From: Desulfacinum infernum DSM 9756
GTDB taxonomy: Bacteria; Desulfobacterota; Syntrophobacteria; Syntrophobacterales; DSM-9756
Reading direction: 5' to 3'
Assembly: GCF_900129305.1 (NCBI RefSeq)
Contig: NZ_FQVB01000011.1
Location: 62,001 to 126,000 of the forward strand
DNA: 64,000 nt
Shown: piece after piece, positions 28,893-38,187 of the stretch
How the letters are laid out: each line of letters opens with the position of its first letter
How positions within the stretch are numbered: the stretch's first letter is position 1
Program-made: the position numbers and the translations under genes
Notes under the pieces: generated by a model
The model's input: only the letters and a program-made list of their open reading frames with translations
Database searches by the model: none
Told to the model about the DNA's origin: nothing

Positions 28893-29393
28893 ATGGACTC
28901 CCTGGTTCGGTTTCTGGGACGCTTGAGTGACAAGGCGGCCGTGGTCTCTTCCATGGCCATGATCCTGGTGGTGCTCCTCATCCTGGTGGAGGTGGTGGCC
29001 CGATCCCTCTTCAATACCTCGACCATGGTGGCCGACGAATACAGCGCCTACTTTTACGTGGTGCTTGTCTTCCTGGGACTGGGTTTCACCCTCAAGACCG
29101 ACGGCCATATTCGAGTGAAAGCGCTCTGGTCCCGTTTTGGGGGCCGCGGTCGTGCGTTTCTGGATCTGGCGGGGGCCACCGTGGCCATGGGGTTGTGTCT
29201 CTTCGCAATCTACCATGCGGTGCCCATGGTGAGGGAAGCCTACCAGCTCAACATGGTTTCCGAAACGCCGGCGGAAACCCCCATCTGGATTCCCCAACTG
29301 GCGGTGCCCGTGGGGCTCGTGCTCTTTCTCCTTCAGATGGTCGCCTTCTGGCTGGAGGCGCTGGGGCGCCTTTTGGGAAGCGACAGGAGCTGA
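28893..29393 (+). CDS. dctQ: TRAP transporter small permease DctQ
   Basis: The 166-residue inner-membrane protein has four predicted helices and the family segment VVARSLFNTSTMVADEYSAY...GLGFTLKTDGHIRVK. ATG 28893 follows AGGAAAG; longer in-frame starts lack a ribosome site. It bridges DctM and the solute receptor. Confidence 0.92.
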   Translation: MDSLVRFLGRLSDKAAVVSSMAMILVVLLILVEVVARSLFNTSTMVADEYSAYFYVVLVFLGLGFTLKTDGHIRVKALWSRFGGRGRAFLDLAGATVAMGLCLFAIYHAVPMVREAYQLNMVSETPAETPIWIPQLAVPVGLVLFLLQMVAFWLEALGRLLGSDRS

Positions 29394-29434
29394 CCGACGG
29401 ACTCTACAGAAAGAATCTTCCAGGAGCCTCTTTG

Positions 29435-30769
29435 ATGATTTCCGATCCCCTCATCCTTTCGGTTGCCGTCTTGGCGGTCATGTTCTTTTTTCTGCTCTCC
29501 GGACTCTGGATCGGCTTTTCGCTCATGGCTGCCGCCATCGCGGGCATGCTTTTGTGCGATCTCAATCTGCCGCCCACCCTGTCCATCTGGACTAAAATCG
29601 GCAATATCCTGGTCAACTCCATGTGGAACAGCGTGAACTCATGGTCGCTCACCGCCCTGCCGCTCTTCATTCTCATGGGGGAACTGCTCTATCGGACGGC
29701 CATCTCCGACAAGCTCTTCAACGGCCTGGTGCCCTGGCTCAACCGGATTCCCGGAAAACTTTTGCACATCAACGTCTTCGCTTGCTCCCTCTTTGCAGCT
29801 GTGTCGGGGTCCAGCGCGGCCACCACGGCCACGGTGGGAAAGATCACCCTCAACGAGCTGTCCAAGCGCGGCTACGACGAGAAGCTGGCCCTGGGGTCCC
29901 TGGCAGGAGCGGGGACGCTGGGGTTTCTCATTCCGCCCAGCCTCATCATGATCATCTACGGGATCCTTTCGGACACCTCCATCGGCCAGCTCTTCATCGG
30001 GGGCGTCTTCCCCGGCCTTCTTCTGGCCGGCACCTATTCGCTCTACATCATGTTCCGGGCCCTGACGGACCCGAAGGCCGTGCCCGCGGTCCAGGATCGT
30101 TTCACCTGGGCGGATCGGTTGAAGTCCATCCAGGATTTGGTGCCGGTCTTCGCCCTGATCGCCGTGGTTTTGGGCGGGATCTACCTGGGGCTCACCACCC
30201 CCACGGAAGCGGCGGCCATCGGCGTGCTGGGGGCCCTCATCCTGGGCCTGCTTTTCCGAAGCCTCACCTTCGAAGTCTTCAAGGACGCTCTCTTCAACGC
30301 CGTGCGGACCTCCACCATGATCACCTTCATCATCGTGGGGGCTGCCTTTCTGAGCCAGGTGGTGGGCTTTCTGGGGATCACCACGGCCATCAGCCGCTAC
30401 ATCGCAAGCCTGGACTTGTCGCCCTATCTGCTCATCTTCGTCCTGGGGCTTTTCTATCTCATCCTGGGCATGCTCCTGGACGGCATCTCCATGGTGGTCA
30501 TGACCCTTCCCATCGTGCTTCCCATCGTGATCGCCGCTGGCTTCTCTCCTCTCTGGTTCGGCATCTTCCTGGTCTTCATGGTGGAGTTGAGCCAGATCAC
30601 CCCGCCGGTGGGCTTCAGCATCTTCGTGCTCCAGTCCATGAGCGACAAGGACGTGGGGTTCATCCTCCGGGCCACCTTCCCCTTCTTTCTCATCATGATC
30701 CTGGTGGTGGTGATCGTGACCCTCTTTCCCGAAATCGCCCTCTATCTGCCCCGAAAGATGGTGGGCTGA
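29435..30769 (+). CDS. dctM: TRAP transporter large permease DctM
   Basis: The 444-residue transport channel has about twelve helices. It carries the DctM motifs SGSSAATTATVGKITLNEL, GAGTLGFLIPPSLIMIIYG, TPTEAAAIGVLGAL, and LVFMVELSQITPPVGFSIF near the end. ATG 29435 has CAGGAG eight bases upstream. The stop codon lies in a hairpin (GGTGGGCT/AGCCCACC, 30760-30781) and repeat copy 4 begins right after. Confidence 0.94.
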   Translation: MISDPLILSVAVLAVMFFFLLSGLWIGFSLMAAAIAGMLLCDLNLPPTLSIWTKIGNILVNSMWNSVNSWSLTALPLFILMGELLYRTAISDKLFNGLVPWLNRIPGKLLHINVFACSLFAAVSGSSAATTATVGKITLNELSKRGYDEKLALGSLAGAGTLGFLIPPSLIMIIYGILSDTSIGQLFIGGVFPGLLLAGTYSLYIMFRALTDPKAVPAVQDRFTWADRLKSIQDLVPVFALIAVVLGGIYLGLTTPTEAAAIGVLGALILGLLFRSLTFEVFKDALFNAVRTSTMITFIIVGAAFLSQVVGFLGITTAISRYIASLDLSPYLLIFVLGLFYLILGMLLDGISMVVMTLPIVLPIVIAAGFSPLWFGIFLVFMVELSQITPPVGFSIFVLQSMSDKDVGFILRATFPFFLIMILVVVIVTLFPEIALYLPRKMVG

Positions 30770-30786
30770 CGGGAGCCCACCGAACG

Positions 30787-31005
30787 GGGAGCCTGTCCGA
30801 GAACGCCGCGGACGACCTCTTTTTTCGTAGAGCAGCCCTTCTGGGCTGCGGAGGAACCTCCGGCCTTCGGATAAGTCATCACGTATTTCCTGTCATTGCA
30901 TGGAGTTACCATGATCCTTTCCGCGGGGCTGAAGCCCCGCGGCCACGAGAAGGACCAAAGTTCCTCGGCCTTGTAAGTCGGAGAGCCATTGTCAGACAGC
31001 CTCCC
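30787..31005 (+). repeat. Dispersed intergenic repeat, copy 4
   Basis: This is the cleanest copy. Its ends GGGAGCCTGTCCGAGAAC and TTGTCAGACAGCCTCCC are imperfect terminal inverted repeats. Inside are GCAGCCCTTCTGGGCTGC (~30834-30851), GCGGGGCTGAAGCCCCGC (~30923-30940) and TCGGATAAGTCATCACGTA. It fills most of the 368-base gap between dctM and the RACo gene. Nothing else is seen there. Confidence 0.85.
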
Positions 31006-31137
31006 AGGTCTTTGGCGGCGGACAGGACTGCCGGCCCGGGGTCTCCACGTCCGCAGGGAGGCCACCGAGGAGATGGGATGGCAAAGGCAGGGTGGTCACT
31101 TGCGCGTCCGGATCAGCGCGTGACCCGTGCGGCGACG

Positions 31138-33021
31138 TCAATCGGGGTCTGGCTCCGACCCCATGGGGCGCAGGTAGAGGGCACGGGCGAACGCGGAGGG
31201 AAAATCGGCCTGAGCGGCCAGCTCCAGGTAGCGCACGCTGCGGGCCAGCCGTTCGGCTCGACGGCGTTCCTGCCGGGATATGAGCAGGCGCTGGGCGCCG
31301 AGGCCGGCTGCGTTTCCCACCTGCCGAAACCGTTCCGGCGGCAACTGCGGGAGCAAACCGATGGCAACGGCGCTTTCCAAATCCAGGTGGGTGCCGAAGG
31401 CACCGGCGACGATGACCTGATCCAGCGCATGGGGGTCCAAGCCGCATCGATCCAGCAACAAGGCAATGCCGGCGGCGATGGCGGCCTTGGCCAGTTGAAT
31501 GGAGGACAGGTCCCGCTGGGTGATGACGATGTCACGGCCGATGCCCGTGGCGGCGGCTTCCACCAGCAGCACCTCCGGCGTAGAGTCTCCCATGCCCAGG
31601 CGCACACGCGGGTGGCTGCGATCCAGAATCCCGGTCGGGCTCAAGATGCCTTGTTCGCGCAACACGCGGACCACGTCCAGCATGGCCGATCCGCACAGGC
31701 CGAGGGGAGCTCTGCCGCCGATGGTGGAGAATTGCAAAGCATTGTCCGGCGTCGTCCGGACACGACAGATCGCCCCCTGCACGGCCCGCATGCCGTGTTG
31801 GATGTGGGCGCCCTCGAAGGCCGGCCCCGACGCACATGAGCAACAGAACATGCCCGCCGGGGTTCGCAGCACGATCTCGGTGTTGGTGCCGATATCGACG
31901 CCCAGCACGTGACCGTCCAGGGTGTGGATGTCGCTTCCCAGGATCATGGCCGTGTGGTCACCGCCGACGAAGCCCGCCATGCCGGGTACGAGGAAAACGC
32001 GGGAACCGGGAGAGAAGTCGAGCTCCAGTTCGTAAGCCTTGAGCTCCAAGGCAGCGGTGCTGGCCGCCACATAAGGGGCCTGAGCGAGTTGTGCCACCGG
32101 CCATTCCAACAGCAGGTGAGTCATGGCCGTATTGGCTGCAATGACCGTGTCTTCAATGGCCGCGGGGCTGCAGCCCAAACGCCGGATCATGGCGGCGGCC
32201 AACTGGCCGATGGCCTGGCGAGCCAGGCGGGCGAGGGTGCGCGCCTGTTCCCGGCCGGCGAGCGCATGCGATAGGCGACTGATGACGTCTTCGCCGTACC
32301 GGATCTGCGGATTCATGATGCCGTGGGCGACGCGCACCCTGCCCGTCTCCAGCTCCACCAGATAGCCGGCGATCTTCGTGGTGCCCAGGTCCACGGCGAG
32401 GCCCAAAGGCGGCTGGGGCGGCGTCCAATGCAAGGCGATGACTTCATCTTCGTACAGGCTGAGGGTGACTTCCGTGCCGGCTGCCAGGGGATCCGTGCTG
32501 CGCACGAGCGCGGGATCGATGCGAACGGTCTCGAGGCCATGGTCTTCACTCAGGGAGCGCTCGACTTGTTGCCATACGGACAAGGGCCGGTCCGTGCCGG
32601 TGGGCCGCACGGGGACGGTAAGGCGGCGTACCGGCGGGTCGGGTTCCAAGGCGAGCGGCTGCCCATCGACCTGCAAAAACGGCTGGGATGCCAGCACTTC
32701 CGGGGGGATTTCCACCCGCAGGGAACCCCGTGGTACGGCCTGGCAAGCCAGGCGCAAGCCGTCTGCGAGGTCTTCGGCCGAGAGCAGGCGCTTTTCGGCG
32801 GCCGTGGGAGGCTCCACGGGCCCCTCCAGGATCCGCACGCGGCAACGCCCGCAAAGCCCCAGGCCTCCGCACGGGGCGTCGACGCTGTCGCTTCCGTCGG
32901 CGGCCAGCAGGCGTGCTGCTTCGAGCAGGCTGTGGCCGGACTCCAGTTCCAGGCGGCGCCCTACGGGGAGGAAAGTGATCGTATGCGTGGTCGGCTTGGA
33001 CGGGTTCGGGGTGCTGGGCAT
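31138..33021 (-). CDS. RACo-type reductive activator of corrinoid proteins
   Basis: The 627-residue protein has an N-terminal [2Fe-2S] domain with APCGGLGLCGRCRVRI and a fourth Cys in RLACQAV. A linker is followed by the DUF4445 ASKHA-like ATPase domain (GLAVDLGTTKIAGYLVELETG, VLGVDIGTNTEIVLRT). Such proteins use ATP to reduce inactive Co(II) corrinoid to Co(I). ATG 33021 follows GAGGAAGGG. It ends a cluster with two methyltransferases and a corrinoid protein, the expected partners. Confidence 0.92.
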   Translation of the reverse strand: MPSTPNPSKPTTHTITFLPVGRRLELESGHSLLEAARLLAADGSDSVDAPCGGLGLCGRCRVRILEGPVEPPTAAEKRLLSAEDLADGLRLACQAVPRGSLRVEIPPEVLASQPFLQVDGQPLALEPDPPVRRLTVPVRPTGTDRPLSVWQQVERSLSEDHGLETVRIDPALVRSTDPLAAGTEVTLSLYEDEVIALHWTPPQPPLGLAVDLGTTKIAGYLVELETGRVRVAHGIMNPQIRYGEDVISRLSHALAGREQARTLARLARQAIGQLAAAMIRRLGCSPAAIEDTVIAANTAMTHLLLEWPVAQLAQAPYVAASTAALELKAYELELDFSPGSRVFLVPGMAGFVGGDHTAMILGSDIHTLDGHVLGVDIGTNTEIVLRTPAGMFCCSCASGPAFEGAHIQHGMRAVQGAICRVRTTPDNALQFSTIGGRAPLGLCGSAMLDVVRVLREQGILSPTGILDRSHPRVRLGMGDSTPEVLLVEAAATGIGRDIVITQRDLSSIQLAKAAIAAGIALLLDRCGLDPHALDQVIVAGAFGTHLDLESAVAIGLLPQLPPERFRQVGNAAGLGAQRLLISRQERRRAERLARSVRYLELAAQADFPSAFARALYLRPMGSEPDPD

Positions 33022-33144
33022 GGCCCTTCCTCATTGGTGGAGCCGGCCCCGGGGCCGGCACACTCCGCCGGGGCCCATGGGGATCGCCGGGATGAAGGGA
33101 CCGATGGCGGGGTGAAGGCCATCGGGTCCGGTCCAGCCCGGTCC

Positions 33145-33945
33145 TCAGACGTCCAACTTCTTGTTCTGAAAGGCCTTGATGTACTCCAGGCAGAAGCGGT
33201 CCCTCGCCAACAAGGCTTCGGCGGCGTAAATGAGCGCGCCCATGACCGCGTCGGTAGGGTCCATGATGACCGCATCCAGGCCGTGGGCGATGCTGAGCAC
33301 CACATAGGCGCGGTTGAGGTGGCGACGGGCCGGCAGGCCGAAGGATACGTTGGATACACCGGATACGAAGTGCAGGCCGGGATAGGCCTGTCTCAAGTCG
33401 TCCATGAGCAGCAAGGTGTCGACCACGCTCTGTGGGTTGGTGGCCACCGAACGCACCAGCGGATCGAAATAGACCCGATCCGGTTCGATGCCGGCTTCGC
33501 ACAGGGCGTCGACGAGGCGCCCGCCCACCTCCCGAGCCTTCTCCCGGGTGGGAGGAATGCCCTGGTCGTCGAGGCCCAGCAACACCACCTGACTGTCGGT
33601 TTCCCGGAGCAGCGGCAGGACCTCCCGGTAACGGGCGGACTCACCGCTGATGGAGTTGATCATGGCACGACCCTGATGCACTTCCAGGCCCGCGGCCAGG
33701 GCACGCGGGTTGGCGCTGTCGAGGCACAGGGGCAAACCGGTTGCCTGCTGAACCACTTCCACCAGCCACGCCATGGCCTGGGGTTCTTCCTCTGCATCGA
33801 GGGTGCCGCAGTTGACATCCAGCAGATGGGCTCCTGCCGCCGCCTGGCGGCGTGCCAGGTCTTCAATGAATTCCCGGTCGCGGCGACGGACCGCGGCATC
33901 TACGGCTTTGCGCGTGGAATTGATCTTCTCTCCGATGATGAGCAA
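33145..33945 (-). CDS. Methyl-corrinoid:tetrahydrofolate methyltransferase (MT II)
   Basis: The 266-residue pterin-binding TIM-barrel enzyme reads LIIGEKINSTRKAVDAA at the start, then AGAHLLDVNCGT and NSISGESARYREVLPLL, as in AcsE/MtvA-type enzymes that move methyl groups between corrinoid protein and THF. It uses a TTG start (33945) with GGAGGG five bases before. In context it passes substrate methyl groups to THF for oxidation or acetogenesis. Confidence 0.88.
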   Translation of the reverse strand: MLIIGEKINSTRKAVDAAVRRRDREFIEDLARRQAAAGAHLLDVNCGTLDAEEEPQAMAWLVEVVQQATGLPLCLDSANPRALAAGLEVHQGRAMINSISGESARYREVLPLLRETDSQVVLLGLDDQGIPPTREKAREVGGRLVDALCEAGIEPDRVYFDPLVRSVATNPQSVVDTLLLMDDLRQAYPGLHFVSGVSNVSFGLPARRHLNRAYVVLSIAHGLDAVIMDPTDAVMGALIYAAEALLARDRFCLEYIKAFQNKKLDV

Positions 33946-33969
33946 GGAATCCCTCCGTGATCCAGGGGC

Positions 33970-34593
33970 TCAGGCATAGATCTCTTTGCAGATGTTCACG
34001 CCCTGGACGGCGTCTTCGGCATAGAAGTCGGCGCCGGCAAAGTCCCGCACCTTCTCGTTGACCGGCGCGCCGCCGACGATGACCTTGACCTGGTCGCGAA
34101 GACCCGCGGCCGCCAAGGCGTCGACCACGTTCTTCATCTCCGGGTAGGTGAAGTTGAGCAGCGCGCTCATGCCCACCACTCTGGCGCCGGTGTCCTTGGC
34201 GGCCTCGACGAATTTCTCGGCGGGCACGTCCACACCCAGGTCGATGACCTCGAAGCCGGCTCCCCGGAGCAACGTGATGACCAGGTTCTTGCCGATGTCG
34301 TGGATATCTCCCTTCACGGTCCCGATGATCACCTTGCCGCGATGGTCCTGGGCGGCGGTGCTTTCCAGCAAAGGCTCGATCCGCTTGATCACCTGCTTGA
34401 AGATTTCGGCGGAAAAGATCAGCTGACTGATATAGTATTTCTGTTCCGAAAACAATTGGCCCACGGCCACGATGCCTTCATTGCACTCGGCGATGATCGA
34501 CGTGGCGGGGGTGCCTTCCTCGATCTTCTTGTCCACCAACGCGTAGACTTTCTTTTCGTCCAGATCCCGCAATGCCTGTGCCAATTCCGTCAT
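33970..34593 (-). CDS. Corrinoid protein (B12-binding methyl carrier)
   Basis: The 207-residue protein has an N-terminal helical cap (residues 1-80) and a Rossmann B12 domain with the base-off motif GDIHDIGKN, where His is the lower cobalt ligand. It carries the methyl group between methyltransferase I and II. GGAGG precedes the ATG. It sits between the genes for the two methyltransferases. Confidence 0.93.
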   Translation of the reverse strand: MTELAQALRDLDEKKVYALVDKKIEEGTPATSIIAECNEGIVAVGQLFSEQKYYISQLIFSAEIFKQVIKRIEPLLESTAAQDHRGKVIIGTVKGDIHDIGKNLVITLLRGAGFEVIDLGVDVPAEKFVEAAKDTGARVVGMSALLNFTYPEMKNVVDALAAAGLRDQVKVIVGGAPVNEKVRDFAGADFYAEDAVQGVNICKEIYA

Positions 34594-34632
34594 GATGTGT
34601 GTCCTCCAACTGGGTTGTGCGCGATTGAGCGA

Positions 34633-36006
34633 TTACAGGAGCCACTGCCAGACCCATGCGTAGGCCATGGCCTCCAGCTGCTCCCAGGAGCGGCGGATGA
34701 GTTCCTCGTCGCCTTTGACGCCGCCCCATTCCGCCTTCTTGACTTCCCACGGGGTGATGAACTGTTGCGGTCGGAGTTCGGCCACCGGTACCCGACTGGG
34801 CTGGGGAGGCTTGGGCTTGGGCTTGATGTCGGGATCGTAGACGCCGTACTCCATGACCGCATCGATCATGGCGCGGAAGTTTTGCGGCTTGACGGTATAG
34901 GGGAAATTGCACCCGCCGCTGATGATGTAGCCCCCGTCGCGTCCGACGGTTTCACAAAGCTCCTTGACATGGGCCCGGACTTCTTCGGGGGTGCCGAGGA
35001 TGAGCAGCGAGTCCTGAACACCGCCGGCGATGCACAGGTGTCCGCCGAGAACCTCCTTGGCCCGGCGGATGTCACCCTGGGTGTCGATGTCGCAGAGTAC
35101 TTTGCCTTTGGGAAGTTCCAGCAGGCGATGCAAGTGAGCCCCCCAGTCCCCCTCCAGGTAGGCCCGCACGGTATGGCCGGCCGCCACCAGAATCTCGATG
35201 GTCTTCTTGAAAGAAGGCCAATAAAACTCGTCGAACTGATCCGGCGAAAGGAACATGGGTTTATGGGTCGGTACGAAGATGGGGTAGCGTTTGAGCGGGT
35301 CCGCGTAGGCCAGGGCCAGATGGGCCATCTCGTGTACCAGCACGTCACAGGCTGCCTTGACCTTGTCCGGGTAGCGATACAGGTCCAGCATCATGGACTG
35401 AAAGCCTCGCAGCACGTCGGCAAGGGCATCGAAGGGAGCCAAGAAGAAACCGGCCATGGGTTGGGGCATGCCCCAGTGCTGCTCCAGATGGATGGTGCGT
35501 TGGCGCATGACCTGGGCCATCATCATCTGAGCCATCCCGCCTTTCAGCCAGGCCAGGTGGGAGCGCGCCGTGCAGGGTCCGGCGAACTCCTCGTGGATGC
35601 GCGGCAGAAACCGTTGGATCAGAAAGCGGGTCGGGTTGTCGATGAATTCGTCGTACTCCTCCGCCTTCATGTTCTCCTTTTCCACGAACTGAAAGGGAGT
35701 GTCCGGCGGCAGGTCGCGGCCCGGCAGCCGATACGTGCGGCAGCCGACGGCATCGTACAGAGGAGCGTAGATGCGGTTGTTGCGCAGCACATCCACTTCC
35801 GGGAAATCCCGCATAAAGGCTTCTTCCGCCTGCAGCCACCGTTCCGGGTCGTAGATGGTCTGCTGGTGGTTGTTGCCCGAGTAGACCTCGGCGAAGTAGT
35901 TGCTGCCGGTGGCGATGGGGATGCGGTCCGTGGGTTCCAGGGCGATGGCGGCCTGATAGCGCCCCAACCTCTCTTCAAACAATTGCTTTGCTTCCGCGGG
36001 GTTCAT
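34633..36006 (-). CDS. UroD-family methyltransferase I
   Basis: The 457-residue enzyme belongs to the uroporphyrinogen decarboxylase/MtaA-like family (ALEPTDRIPIATGSNYFAE, RAYLEGDWGAHLHRLLELPKGKVLCDID, SGGCNFPYTVKPQNFRAMID). In corrinoid clusters this family removes a methyl group from the substrate, for example methoxylated aromatics in O-demethylases. Possible zinc ligands are His in GAHLHR and Cys in GGCN. AGGAGG precedes ATG 36006. The substrate is inferred only. Confidence 0.82.
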   Translation of the reverse strand: MNPAEAKQLFEERLGRYQAAIALEPTDRIPIATGSNYFAEVYSGNNHQQTIYDPERWLQAEEAFMRDFPEVDVLRNNRIYAPLYDAVGCRTYRLPGRDLPPDTPFQFVEKENMKAEEYDEFIDNPTRFLIQRFLPRIHEEFAGPCTARSHLAWLKGGMAQMMMAQVMRQRTIHLEQHWGMPQPMAGFFLAPFDALADVLRGFQSMMLDLYRYPDKVKAACDVLVHEMAHLALAYADPLKRYPIFVPTHKPMFLSPDQFDEFYWPSFKKTIEILVAAGHTVRAYLEGDWGAHLHRLLELPKGKVLCDIDTQGDIRRAKEVLGGHLCIAGGVQDSLLILGTPEEVRAHVKELCETVGRDGGYIISGGCNFPYTVKPQNFRAMIDAVMEYGVYDPDIKPKPKPPQPSRVPVAELRPQQFITPWEVKKAEWGGVKGDEELIRRSWEQLEAMAYAWVWQWLL

Positions 36007-36028
36007 CCGGTTACCTCCTGCAGTTTTT

Positions 36029-37225
36029 CTAGTCTCTGCGATTTTCCGGGTTGACGGGGATCAACAGCAGTGCGCCCACCAGGGGGCCGATGGCCATGAT
36101 CCACCACACCGAGGTGTAGGCCCCCGTGATATCGATGGCCCAGCCCATGACCACCGGTCCGATGATGGGGGCGAGCTGGAAGACGAAGTTGGACGTACCG
36201 TTGGCGGTGGCGGCCCACTGCTTGCCGGCGAACTCGGAGATCATGACGGACAGGTGGGGGTTGGCCAGGTAGGAGACGAACCCGAACACGAAGCCCATGG
36301 CGCTGAGGGCCGCGATGGTGGTCTGGTACCCGAAGATAACGGTCACGGGGGCGATGACGAGCAGGGAGGCCATGAGGATGTTCTTGCGGTGCCCGAGTTT
36401 GTCGGAGAGGTAGCCGGAGGCCAGGGGGGCGATGAGGCCGCCGATGCCGTAAAAGACCATGACGGAGCCGGCTTCCTTGAGCGTGTAGCCCAGGTGCTTG
36501 ATGCTGGCGAAGGTCCAGGTGGCGGTTCCCAGCTCAACCCACATGAGGCAGAAGCCGGCAAGGGCGGTTAAGATGAGGTCTCGGCTGCCGAACACCACCT
36601 TGAAGCCGCCGAAAATGCCGGCGCCTTGGCTGCGGGCCTGGGAGCTGGTCTTGAGGAGGAAGAACAAGAGGATGCCGACCGCCAGGGTGAAGGCCCCCAC
36701 GGCCTGGAAGGCGGCCTGCCAGTTGAACGCTTTGTTGAGGGCGGGCACCACGATGCCGGACAGGAGGATGCCGGCCGAGGGAGCGGCCAGCAGAGCTCCG
36801 AAGGCGGTGCCGCGCTCCTTGGGTGGGAACCATTCCATGAGGGCGCGGCTGCAGGCGGAAAAGACGGCCCCGGCACCGAGCCCGGTGGCCACGCGCAGGG
36901 CGAAGCCGGCTTCGTAGGTGGAGATGGAGCCCATGGCGAAGGTGGTGATGCCCTCCAGAGCCAGACTCAGGGCCAGGATGAGGCGGATTCCGAAATAGTC
37001 GGCGAGGATGCCGGCGGGAATCTGGGTGATGACGTAGCCGATGTAGAAGGCGCTCATATAGGCGCCGGCCTGACTCATCTTCATGCCGAGCACCGGGACG
37101 ACGACCGGGATCAGCGGCGGCCAGATGAAGCGCACGACGAAGGTGAGGAGAAAGCAGGCGGCGGTGAGGGCAAGCACCATCCAGCGGTAGGGTTGCGGGC
37201 TTTCGGGGCGTGGCACGTCGGTCAT
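36029..37225 (-). CDS. MFS transporter
   Basis: The 398-residue major facilitator protein has twelve helices and the A-motif-like loops YVITQIPAGILADYFGIRL and LSDKLGHRKN. MTDVPRPESPQPYRW at 37225 has AGGAGGC upstream; longer frames run into the promoter region. As first gene of the corrinoid operon it probably imports the methylated substrate. It is divergent from the GntR regulator. Confidence 0.88.
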   Translation of the reverse strand: MTDVPRPESPQPYRWMVLALTAACFLLTFVVRFIWPPLIPVVVPVLGMKMSQAGAYMSAFYIGYVITQIPAGILADYFGIRLILALSLALEGITTFAMGSISTYEAGFALRVATGLGAGAVFSACSRALMEWFPPKERGTAFGALLAAPSAGILLSGIVVPALNKAFNWQAAFQAVGAFTLAVGILLFFLLKTSSQARSQGAGIFGGFKVVFGSRDLILTALAGFCLMWVELGTATWTFASIKHLGYTLKEAGSVMVFYGIGGLIAPLASGYLSDKLGHRKNILMASLLVIAPVTVIFGYQTTIAALSAMGFVFGFVSYLANPHLSVMISEFAGKQWAATANGTSNFVFQLAPIIGPVVMGWAIDITGAYTSVWWIMAIGPLVGALLLIPVNPENRRD

Positions 37226-37365
37226 GGTCTGCCTCCTGGGTGTAGGGTTGATGGTCGCCCGAACCTCATATGTTATATAGGGAAGTTTTGTCAAGCTCCT
37301 TTTTGGGTTTCTGTAAGGTGTGAAGTTTACAGACAAAAACGGTTGAGACCGGGGGATTTCCCGGC

Positions 37366-37394
37366 TTGACAACCACCGGAGAGGGGGCTACAAG
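37366..37394 (+). promoter_or_regulatory. Sigma-70 promoter of gntR, close to the start codon
   Basis: TTGACA (37366-37371), a 17-base spacer and TACAAG (37389-37394) lie so near ATG 37401 that transcription would start at about the A of the ATG. This implies a leaderless or near-leaderless mRNA. On the other strand TTGACA (37294-37289) with TATGAG 18 bases on could drive the MFS-methyltransferase operon. Confidence 0.5.
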
Positions 37395-37400
37395 GGGGCC

Positions 37401-38183
37401 ATGAAAACAAAGCCGAACCCCATCGACCGTTCCTCCTTCGAACCGGCGTACCTGCAGCTGGTGCGCGTGCTGCGCGAGCAGATCGCCGCGGGGCAGTTCC
37501 GCCCCGGCGACCGGTTGCCCAGCGAGTCCCAGCTGTGCCGTCGCTACCAGGTGAGCCCCATGACCGTGCGTCGCGCCATCAACCTGCTGCTTGAGCAGGG
37601 CGTGGTGACCACTGAACGGGGCCGAGGCACCTTTGTCAAACCTTTGGAACTGGGGGGCGTCAGCTTCAGCCTGGACCGGTTCCAGGATCTGCTCACCGAC
37701 CGGGACGGCGCCCGCATCCAGTTGCTCGATGTGCGGATCGTGGAGGCCGACGAGCGGGTGGCGGCCGAGTTGGACCTGCCGGTCGGGGATCGCGTCATCC
37801 ACATGCAGCGCCTGTTCCACAAGAACGGCGAGCCGCTCATCTACCACGCCCACCATCTCATCTACGACCCCAAACGCCCGGTGGTCGAAGCCGAGATGGA
37901 GGTGACTTCCCTGTACGGGCTGTTGAGTGGTTCCGGGACCTCTTTGGTCAAATGGGGTCGCCTGGGCGTCCACGCCGCCGTCCTCGACGCCTCCCAGGCC
38001 CGGCTGCTTCGCCGGAGCGAGGGAGCGCCGGCCTTCTACCTGGAGCACACCTTTTACGACTACGAGGATCGTCCCGTAAGCTGGGGAGGGTTCACCTGCC
38101 CGGGGGACTGTTTCCATTTCACCGCGACCGTCGGGGTTGTGGAGGGATGTGAGCCGTCCCGGGCGGCCCCCGGAAGGATCTGA
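37401..38183 (+). CDS. GntR/HutC-family regulator with UTRA domain
   Basis: The 260-residue regulator has an N-terminal winged helix (YLQLVRVLREQIAAGQFRPG, CRRYQVSPMTVRRAINLLLEQG) and a C-terminal UTRA effector domain ending EHTFYDYEDRPVSWGGFTC. It is divergent from the MFS-methyltransferase operon and lies four bases before a second corrinoid gene, so it probably senses the methylated substrate or product of the island. Confidence 0.9.
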   Translation: MKTKPNPIDRSSFEPAYLQLVRVLREQIAAGQFRPGDRLPSESQLCRRYQVSPMTVRRAINLLLEQGVVTTERGRGTFVKPLELGGVSFSLDRFQDLLTDRDGARIQLLDVRIVEADERVAAELDLPVGDRVIHMQRLFHKNGEPLIYHAHHLIYDPKRPVVEAEMEVTSLYGLLSGSGTSLVKWGRLGVHAAVLDASQARLLRRSEGAPAFYLEHTFYDYEDRPVSWGGFTCPGDCFHFTATVGVVEGCEPSRAAPGRI

Positions 38184-38187
38184 CATC

